Origin: Owenia fusiformis
Taxonomy: Eukaryota; Annelida; Polychaeta; Sabellida; Oweniidae
Length of the DNA: 64,000 bases
Assembly: GCA_903813345.2 (NCBI GenBank)
Contig: CAIIXF020000568.1
Coordinates: forward strand, 188,001 to 252,000
Direction: 5' to 3'
Below the pieces are notes generated by a model. It ran no database searches, was not told the origin of the DNA, and was given only the letters and a program-made list of their open reading frames with translations. How positions within the stretch are numbered: the stretch's first letter is position 1; the number at the start of each line of letters is the position of its first letter. The translations under genes and the position numbers were made by a program. Below, one piece after another: positions 56,523-64,000 of the stretch.

Positions 56523-58861
56523 TGGAAAGGAGGTCCTGTTGTAAGATTTAGAGGCATCGCTCTAAATTTCGCTGTTTCCGAATGCCGGCTTTTAATATGG
56601 GCTTCTAAGTCACAGTTTGTTGCATATTTTTTATCACATTGCAGGCAACTGAATACATTCCCGGTGTGATATCTCATATGTTTATTCAGTGCTGAGATTG
56701 ATGAGTATTGCTTATTGCATTGATCACAAAATAGCATACAATGGTCTTTACTATGTTTTTCAAACTCACTGAGATCACTGAATGTTTGTGGACACTCTTT
56801 ACAATTATAAGGAGGTCCCCAAATAATAGATTTTTCTCCTGCGTGCTTTACTTTAACATGTTTCAACAGTTCCCTATTAGACTTAAATTGTTTCGCACAT
56901 AATTCACAAGAGGGAAATACTCCTCTGACATTATCATCACTGTGTCTTGACATAATATGTTTTTTGAGATCCACATTTGTAATAAATCCCTTTCCACAGA
57001 ATTCACACATGGACAGATTCCCTGTATGACGTCTAAAATGTTTATTAAGTGCTCCTTGTGTTTGATACTGTCTATCACATTCTGTACACTTATACACTCT
57101 TTGATCTTTGTCTCCAATTCCATGGGACCGCATATGTTGTTTTAGATCCGAATTTCCAGTATATACTTTTCCACAAGTTTCACACATTACAAGCTCTCCA
57201 GTGTGGTATTTAAAATGTTTATTTAGACCTGATTTTGTTTGATATACTTTACCACACTCTTTACAGAGGTGTTTTTCTGTTTTATCCTTTTCCTGTAATT
57301 TGTAATTGTAATCAGCTACTTCATCATTATCCACTGATCTATCATCACCACTGTTGTCATCATTAGTTGATCTCTCATCATCATCATCATCATCATCATC
57401 ATCAGCATCTCCCGTATCCTCATCAACAACTGTTACTCTTCTTGCATCTGATATTGCATTGTTAGTGATGTCATCTTTTAAGAAGGGATTTTTATTTGTT
57501 TCTCTTTTATTCACATCATCTTCAGGGCTCTTCAATTGATTACTAAGTTCATCCCCTTTCATAGTTTCATGAGTGGTAATATTACAAGTATGGATTCTAC
57601 GATGCTCAGACAATTCTGACTTTGTATCATATCTTTTGTTACACTCTTTACAAATGTATACTACTTCTTGGTTTCTTTGAGCTATATTTTCTTTTGAATT
57701 TAAATGTACTGACAAGATATGTTGCTGGAGATCAGCTTTAGTGGTATATGATTCATTGCATGTTTCACAGTTAAAGAGATTTCCAGTGTGGCGTCTGAAA
57801 TGTTTATTCAGAGCTGATTTTGTACAATAACTTTTATAACATTCTTTACATGGGTATAGTCCTTTTCCTTTTTTGGTTTTGTGTTGCGACAAAGTGTGTT
57901 GCTTCAGATCTGATCTTGTAGCATAAGCCTTACCACAAGTTTTACATTTAAAAAGATGACCAGAATGCCATCTAAAATGCTTATTAAGAGCCGATTTAGT
58001 TTGGTACACTTTACCACATTCTTTACAGTGATATTTTTTCATTTTATCTGTTTCCTCAAGATTGTTTTCCTCACCAACTATTCCATCATTATCAACACTG
58101 TTGTTATCATCAACTCCCATATCATCATCAAAACATCTATTCTCAACTGCTGTTTCATCATCAACTGTTCCGTCATCATTATTTGTCCTATCATGATCAT
58201 CTGTAATAGCTTCATCAACTAAAAAGTCATCAACATATGTTGCATCATTATCATCAACTTTCATGTCATAATCTAGACTCTCAATCCCCGCTTCATCATC
58301 AACTGTTCCATCATGATCAACTGTAACAGTATCATAAACTGGAAAGTCATTGTCAACAATTTTGTCATTATCAGCTATTTTATCAAATGTTCCATCATTA
58401 TCTTTCACATTGTCAGTGATGTCTTTAAAGAAGAGGTTTTCGGTTATTTCTGTTTTAACCATGTCATCATTGAGATCCTTGATGTCCACAAATTCATTAT
58501 AGTTTTCACATTGTTTATCTATTATAATGTTTTCATCTTGGCTTTGATATTCCCGTTTGAAAATACACATCTCATCAGACTGATTGACAACTCTCTTGTG
58601 TTTCTTTGCATTTTCAATCAACCTAGAGATACCATTTTCAATATATTCTAAGCGTGACAGTCTTTGTTTTCTCAGATTACTGGACTCCAACGATTTGGAA
58701 GAGCACTCAAAATGCTCAGTAGTATAAGACCCCGGATGCTCTGATATACAAACAACCATACTCATTCCCACAGTGTGACTTTCCATGAATGTCTTTTCAA
58801 ATCGTTTTTGGGTCCTGTTGAAAATTTCTCTGATGAAGTCTGTAACCCTCATTGTCTCCAT
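56405..58861 (-). CDS. C2H2 zinc-finger protein, large exon with 14 complete fingers
   Basis: A nuclear, probably DNA-binding protein. The exon opens at the ATG at 58,861, preceded by an acceptor-like AATTTTTCAG, so a 5' exon is likely. Residues 1 to about 276 have no finger and become rich in Asp (VDNDG, VDDE). Fingers 1-5 span about 277-425. An acidic linker with a nine-Asp run follows (encoded by an ATC/GAT microsatellite at 57,376-57,405). Fingers 6-14 span about 532-805, and a fifteenth begins with CDQC. A two-finger module (ALNKHF-R-HTG, then DLKQH) is repeated about five times. The unspliced frame stops at residue 818, but a good donor (GTAAGT) at 56,424 splits the fifteenth finger after CDQ-C-G, so the gene probably continues into an exon not found here. 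Its exon end seeds the array at 55,154-56,522. Confidence 0.85.
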   Translation of the reverse strand: METMRVTDFIREIFNRTQKRFEKTFMESHTVGMSMVVCISEHPGSYTTEHFECSSKSLESSNLRKQRLSRLEYIENGISRLIENAKKHKRVVNQSDEMCIFKREYQSQDENIIIDKQCENYNEFVDIKDLNDDMVKTEITENLFFKDITDNVKDNDGTFDKIADNDKIVDNDFPVYDTVTVDHDGTVDDEAGIESLDYDMKVDDNDATYVDDFLVDEAITDDHDRTNNDDGTVDDETAVENRCFDDDMGVDDNNSVDNDGIVGEENNLEETDKMKKYHCKECGKVYQTKSALNKHFRWHSGHLFKCKTCGKAYATRSDLKQHTLSQHKTKKGKGLYPCKECYKSYCTKSALNKHFRRHTGNLFNCETCNESYTTKADLQQHILSVHLNSKENIAQRNQEVVYICKECNKRYDTKSELSEHRRIHTCNITTHETMKGDELSNQLKSPEDDVNKRETNKNPFLKDDITNNAISDARRVTVVDEDTGDADDDDDDDDDERSTNDDNSGDDRSVDNDEVADYNYKLQEKDKTEKHLCKECGKVYQTKSGLNKHFKYHTGELVMCETCGKVYTGNSDLKQHMRSHGIGDKDQRVYKCTECDRQYQTQGALNKHFRRHTGNLSMCEFCGKGFITNVDLKKHIMSRHSDDNVRGVFPSCELCAKQFKSNRELLKHVKVKHAGEKSIIWGPPYNCKECPQTFSDLSEFEKHSKDHCMLFCDQCNKQYSSISALNKHMRYHTGNVFSCLQCDKKYATNCDLEAHIKSRHSETAKFRAMPLNLTTGPPFQCPDCPKSFSQLATFRSHYKWHSMKGLVACDQCGKSYKI

Positions 58862-59087
58862 TTTCTCACTGAAAAATTAAACATTGTATTTAGAAAGTAC
58901 AAAAGGATCTGGGATAAATACTAAGGCCAAATTGATCAATTAAAAAAATAACAGTGTCCATTTACTGTCAATAGCAACACCTTGTAGGTCAAGGGGTCAA
59001 CATGATCACATAGGAAGTATGGATAGAACAGAACAAAGGCCTGAAGTTACAGTCTAAGTCTTATTCGAAGGTCTTTGGCCACAGAAT
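58862..59087. other. Upstream of the zinc-finger exon: acceptor site, no gene
   Basis: On the minus strand TTTAATTTTTCAG at 58,868-58,880 is a reasonable splice acceptor just before the ATG. The first exon and promoter of the gene should lie further right but were not identified. Confidence 0.45.
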
Positions 59088-59422
59088 CATGCGGTACTAA
59101 CTTTGACCGTTAATTTGAATTTTTGACCTACTCAAACTTGTTCAATTCAAAGCAAAAAAATTGCCCCTCTGTCAGAGCATTACTTTATTGTAAAGAGTGC
59201 CTCGTTTTAGCATTGTTTTTGGTGCTAAAACAGCTGGGGACCAAAATACCGCTGGAGGGACTCTGTAGAACAGAATACTGCACCAACAGAAAGGCATTTT
59301 TGTTATGCTTTGAATGGAACAAGTTTGAAGAAAAACGGTGCAGTATGAGACTTGCAATCCTTGATTTTCAAACATCTGATAGGTCAGAAATTCAAATTAA
59401 CGGTCGAAGTTAGTACGGCATG
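59088..59422. mobile_element. Foldback MITE, copy 2 (335 bp)
   Basis: Ends CATGCGGTACTAACTTTGAC and the inverted right end finishing GTTAGTACGGCATG pair over about 43 bp, and similarity of the arms continues inward (CAAACTTGTTC-ATTCAAAGCA). The centre carries CAGCTGGGGACC, as in the copy at 11,625. Confidence 0.75.
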
Positions 59423-59925
59423 AGAATATAGCAAGATCATTTGTAGAACGTATTTAGTATAGTTTAACAATAAGTAATCCTAAAATTTAAATGAAACAAT
59501 TGCATACCACAGTGTAGTTTTTACAAAATGTGACATAGTACATAACACAAAGGATACAGACATATAACAATGGACCAATACATGTACATACAAAATGGAG
59601 CTGTCATTCCGGTTGATTTTATTCCAAGGTCGGACTTCATATTTTCAGAATGAAACAATCAGATTTGATGGACCTTTCCATAAATCAAAATAGCATAATT
59701 TTGGACTCTTCCCTAAATAGGAAGGTACAAAATCACAGACACTTTGGATGAGATTGTCACACATTCTTTGAAACATACCAAGCACTGATCAGAGTCATCA
59801 TTCTTCGAAGGATTTTAGGCCTATAATTATCGCACATCACAACAATTTTGGAACTAATATATATATATCTACAGAAATTAAGAAGCATCTAAGAATTCTA
59901 AGGTATGTAAAACCATGGGCTTTCG
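59423..59925. other. No gene recognised
   Basis: AT-rich sequence without domain-bearing frames or clear repeats. Confidence 0.4.
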
Positions 59926-59929
59926 TCTA

Positions 59930-60600
59930 TTGAATGCCCATGTTTAATCTAAATCTTTTTGAAATATTACCAAAAAAGGGAAGCATGGCACCTCCCATTT
60001 TGAAGTTCTCATGTAATAACACAGAGTTGCATACCCTTCTATTGAATGCCCATGGTAAAACTAGATGAATAACTGAGGTATATGTAATAGTGATAAATAG
60101 CCCAACGAGAGTTGGTGGTCTTGAAATAAACTTGAATCTTGTATCCAATCCTAAGCTTAAAGGCTTGTTGATACTAGGCCTATCCTTCGCAAATGATGAC
60201 TCAAATCCATGATACCAAGTGTACATGTTGTTCTTTAAAAGATGCGACATAGTAAAAATTAGATCAACGTCGTTTAACTCAATAACAGTGTCTTTACTAT
60301 TAGGAATTTTCTTGGCCGTCATTGGGTTTAACCTCCTTACTATTCTTTCCTTTATTGCAAGTTCTGGATCCATCAAAACCATTTTTCCGTCATTGTGTCT
60401 GTTTGTCTGGGTGTCCCGGGTTAAAATTAAACTATTAGCGAAACGAGGTTGTTGTCAAATAGATTTTTGATCATTATCGCGATTACTCAGGACATGGGCT
60501 TTCAATTCAATTAGAAGGATATGCAACTCTGTGTAATAACATGAGACCTTAAAAATGAGCAATGCCATGCTTCCCTTTTATGGTAATATATTAGATAAAT
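59930..60600. repeat. Inverted-repeat pair around a 151-codon frame
   Basis: GGGAAGCATGGCA with AATAACACAGAGTTGCATA at 59,975-60,035 is inverted at 60,505-60,575. The minus-strand frame 60,382-59,927 has no recognised domain. Its first 40 codons resemble those of a shorter frame at 61,104-60,972, which comes from a duplicated segment. It may be an exon of an unrecognised gene or a chance frame. Confidence 0.5.
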
Positions 60601-60829
60601 GTATGTTTTAATATTATTATTTGAATAAAAATCATGTTTTTATTTTTGAGTTATTTCTTTAAATCATCAATAAAAAGTACAAAATAAGATTTTCTTGGAA
60701 TGTGTACATGAGTTATTTCTTTAAATCATCTATAAAAAGGCAAAATGCAATTTTCTTGGAATGTGTAGAAAAAGTAGACAGAAAATAACATGTGCAGGTA
60801 TAGCAATTTTTTACCAAAATGTTAACTTT

Positions 60830-61806
60830 CCAGCTGAACCTTATTAGTTCCACTTGTCGAAACCTGCGCAACGATTAAATTAACGCATCAAAGGCAAAAT
60901 TATCATGGAGGTTAGACCTAGCCGGGGGCCACAAGACATGTCAGATAAGAAACGAGGCCCAGGCTAGGTCTAATCTAGTTCAACGTCGTTAAACTCAATA
61001 ACGGCGTTATTTATTATTAAGAATTTTCTTGGGGCCATTATTGAGTTTAACCTCCATGCTATTCTTTCCATTGATGCAAGTTTTGGATCCACCGAAACCA
61101 TTTTTCCGCGATAACATGCAACTGATACTTGACAACAATATAAAAACACATAACATCAAGCGATTCAACACAATATTATTGTATTAAATGGTCATTTATA
61201 CAAGTAAAATGAGGTTAAACTTACCAATCTCTAAAATGACATTTCCGCATGTCCTCCATTGTGTCTGTTCGTCCCGGGTTAAAATTTAAACTATTGAAAC
61301 GAAATTGTTGTCAAATAGATTGATAATTATCACGCGATTACTCGGGATAAAATAGCCATTTTTGAGGATAGCAGGTATCTTTGATTGATTTATATAGCGC
61401 TTGTATACACACAAAATCGTTATTAATTGCAAACCTACTGTTCGTTGATGCAGTGTCGCAATGACGGTTAATTCCTGATACGATTTGCAATTTCGATGTT
61501 ACCGGAGCTGACCGATATTTTCGTAAAATTCCAAACCTGTCTCCAATATTTTCGTAATTATGCATCAATATGGTCTAAGGGGGGTACGGGATGGTGTGTA
61601 TGTATTTATAAGGTATGTATGCATGCTTGAATCACATTCTTTATGTAATATTACCATGTTTTCGGAGTTTAATTAGTTCCGCATGTCGAAACCTGCTGAA
61701 CGATTAAATGATCGCAACAAGGGCAAAATCATCATGGAAGTTAGACCTAGCCGGGGCCATAAGACATGTCAGATAAGAAACGAGGCCCAGGCTAGGTCTA
61801 ATGTTG
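60830..61806. repeat. Local segmental duplication with GCTAGGTCTAA hairpins
   Basis: 60,840-60,975 and 61,670-61,806 are direct repeats, each with TTAGACCTAGCCGGGG, AAGACATGTCAGATAAGAAA and GAGGCCCAGGCTAGGTCTAA; the outer parts fold into a hairpin. 60,970-61,345 also matches 60,285-60,480 (GGATCCA-C-AAACCATTTTTCCG, CCCGGGTTAAAAT, GTTGTTGTCAAATAGAT), with about 180 bp extra in the right-hand copy. Confidence 0.65.
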
Positions 61807-62377
61807 TTGGACTAGGTCTAATCATGGGCTGTCAACGGATTTGAATGCAGGTCTTATACATGTATGTTGAGCGAATATGTTTTGCGAAGTCTTTGTTTCG
61901 AGATGATATTCACTGTGGTGCCTAGGAGGAAAATATTATTAGGTTTCGAAGGAATGTGATTTGGAAATTGGATGATTGACAACAACCTGATTCCTGAAAT
62001 TCATACAAAAAGGAAAGTGAAGATCTAGACTCACTAGATTTCTTGTTTCATAGACTGATCTGATTGTTATTATACATACCAAGGTAAAGTTGATCTTTTG
62101 TATGCAAATCCTATCACTATATTTTTCAAGTCGTTATCCGTGTACTGTAGAATAATGTGAAGTCATCTGAGAAGAGCAGAAGCACTTTTTAGATTTTCAA
62201 CACTTCCGGTTTAACTCTTCAAATCTGGAGGTACAAAATACTTGAAAAACGAAATGAAATTTCCGTGTCGAAAAAACGATTTTAACTATGAAGTAAGTGC
62301 ATTTTTAACTAAATCTTTAGTCATTTGACACATTGAAATATTTTTTATTGTTATTGTTATTTTCGGGTGACGCTTTT

Positions 62378-62921
62378 CAGGCCCGTAGCCAGGATTTGCC
62401 AAGGGGAGTTCACTTTTTGAAAAATTCCAGGGGGGTTCACTTTTGACAATTTTGGTCTAAAAATGGCGAAATCACTCAGAATAAGAGGAGGAAAAACCCC
62501 ATGATTCAATCGATGACATACGATTTCAGGCCTGTCAACTGTCCCGCAATTTGCGTATTTGTCACGCATTTGCTGAAGAATTTGAAGTCACGCCAGTTAT
62601 TTTTGCGTGACAGAAAATGTCACGCAAATACGCATTTTACCTGGTACTTGTCAAGCAAAAATATTTCTGTAGAAAATTTCTAAAAAAGATCGTCTACACA
62701 GCAAAAATACGAACGCCGAAAAAAATCGTACGCATTTCGTTCGGACTTTTCACGCGAATTACGTATATTTCACGCATTTCGTTCGAAATTTTCCGTACCT
62801 ACCCCTGGGGTTTCTCCCCCTCTTACTCAGAATGATGTAAAACTGCATGATTTTGAAATAATTTTTGGTCCAGGGGGGTTCGCTCAAACCCATTGAACCC
62901 CCCCCCCTGGCTACGGGCCTG
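62378..62921. mobile_element. 544-bp element with CAGGCCCGTAGCCAGG ends
   Basis: CAGGCCCGTAGCCAGG at the left and CCTGGCTACGGGCCTG at the right are perfect inverted repeats. CTTTT lies outside both (62,373-62,377 and 62,922-62,926). Subterminal GGGGGTTC-CTTTT phrases are also inverted. A left-end fragment of the CAGGCCTGTCAACT family (62,527 to about 62,805) is inside. Confidence 0.75.
62527..62805. mobile_element. CAGGCCTGTCAACT element, right end missing
   Basis: It matches 23,137-23,440 closely from CAGGCCTGTCAACTGTCCCG through ATTTTCCGTACCTACCCC. The match stops just where the copy at 23,137 enters its C-run, so the right half is absent. Confidence 0.8.
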
Positions 62922-63235
62922 CTTTTGGATATCAACTTGTCACAGGAAGTTGTATCAAATCGTTTAGGCCTCACACAACCAAATGATTTTAACATACGCA
63001 TTCCTTACTTAGTTTGCACAAAGCTATCTCTTGGGAGATAGCTTTGCATATCTTGAGATACCAAGTCCATGTAAAGGTCTTTTACAGAAATCGTAAGAAA
63101 TCGTTGGAACACTTACACTACTTCTATCGATGTATAACATCATAAAATATTGGTTTAATATTCTCAGAACGCTAGCTGGAGTCGGGAGACAGTGTAATCG
63201 ACGAAAAATGTATTTGGAACTTGTTATTTCCATGT

Positions 63236-63799
63236 CGTCCTGACTTATCCCGTTCCCGGACTATGGTCCTGTGAACATCTCAATCTTTTGCCTGTGCGAT
63301 TACAACATGGGAGAATTTTTTACTCATCTTACACTTCAGATACCTACTTCAATAGATTCCTTGGTAATTTAGCATTCTTTTTGTGTAGTTGAATCCACAA
63401 TTGTCTGGGTTTATCGGCAGAACGAAGACATTTTCGTTTTTGATCGCAATATTTGCGTGTGACATTTAACTTATTTCAACCGTCAAATTCCTCCATATTG
63501 GTACTTCCGGGCTACATCCGGGACAGCCAAACGGGGGATTCCCCTTTTAAATCCAAAAGCCATTTTGAAAAGTGATGGAATCTCTCTCGATGAAAAAGAG
63601 AAAATGTTCCCGTTCTGCCGATATACCCAGACAATCGGCGGTTCCAATATATTAGAAGTTACATCTTGAGTTCTATAATGCATTGAGGTAGGTATCTTAA
63701 GTGTAAGGGGCGTAGATAATTCTCCCAAGTTGTAATCGTACAGGCAAATGAGTGCGCTCAGTGCAGGACTATAGTCCGGGAACGGGATAAGTCCTGACC
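63236..63799. mobile_element. Foldback element with ~200-bp arms
   Basis: The left arm (63,236-63,433) and right arm (63,602-63,799) pair through GACTTATCCCGTTCCCGGAC, GATACCTAC-TCAAT and GTCTGGGT-TATCGGCAGAAC. The 170-bp centre has no gene. Frames on the minus strand here are shadows of the palindrome. Confidence 0.8.
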
Positions 63800-64000
63800 A
63801 GGAAGTCTTGCCAATGCGCATGCGTGAAACCGGAAGCGGTAATCTCATGGCATGGAGGCACATGCGCATTACCAAACTTCCTGAGAAGCCATCTTGGAAG
63901 TTATCGACTCTTCAAAATTTTTTGTCAATTACGCTGTCTTCCAACTCCGGATAGCCCAATATGGTTATAGAAAAACTTTATTTTAGAATGTTATGCATCG

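Noticed and set aside
1-64000. LTR or non-LTR retrotransposons and endogenous viruses
   Set aside because: No reverse transcriptase, integrase, gag or envelope motif was recognised in any listed frame; the repeats seen are of DNA-transposon type.

Overview
This is nuclear DNA from an animal, most likely a marine invertebrate. It is AT-rich and intron-containing, with GT-AG splice sites and AATAAA signals, and it is very dense in DNA transposons and foldback elements. No bacterial operon, viral gene or reverse transcriptase was recognised. The species cannot be fixed from sequence alone. A hemichordate, amphioxus or mollusc would all fit the Academ-type transposon, the repeats built on 'ATGGCGGCCATTTTGAAA', and the serpin cluster.

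Layout. 1-14.7 kb is a repeat landscape: nested short elements with a 6-bp target duplication (266-853), a 5.1-kb inverted-repeat-bounded element (996-6100) full of nested repeats, and a 2.7-kb element (6393-9090) carrying a ~345-bp tandem array. 14,724-22,594 is a complete 7.9-kb DNA transposon with ~0.7-kb terminal inverted repeats. It encodes one two-exon transposase of about 1584 aa with an XPG/FEN1-like nuclease region, and it matches the Academ superfamily. Its pre-insertion site survives in a related repeat at 6.4 kb. 23-36 kb is intergenic and again made of nested elements; one is a TTAA-flanked miniature element that carries a tRNA-Ala(AGC)-like gene (34,819-35,303).

36.3-51.2 kb holds three head-to-tail serpin genes on the + strand, each with four exons and three phase-1 introns. 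Each has a signal peptide, a full serpin core, an almost identical reactive loop with an Arg-Ser pair, and a separate last exon encoding a basic tail with eight cysteines. The serpin fold with this extra disulfide-type tail is the most distinctive protein system here. The third copy is stretched by transposons in its introns.

55.1-58.9 kb (- strand) is a C2H2 zinc-finger gene with 14 complete fingers, many in a repeated two-finger module. Its exon end, including the splice donor, has been copied into a 13-unit tandem array (106-107 bp) running into the downstream intron. 59-64 kb is repeats, a local segmental duplication and large foldbacks.

The serpins would act outside the cell as protease inhibitors, the zinc-finger protein in the nucleus. 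They have no visible functional link; the rest of the window is mostly transposon biology.
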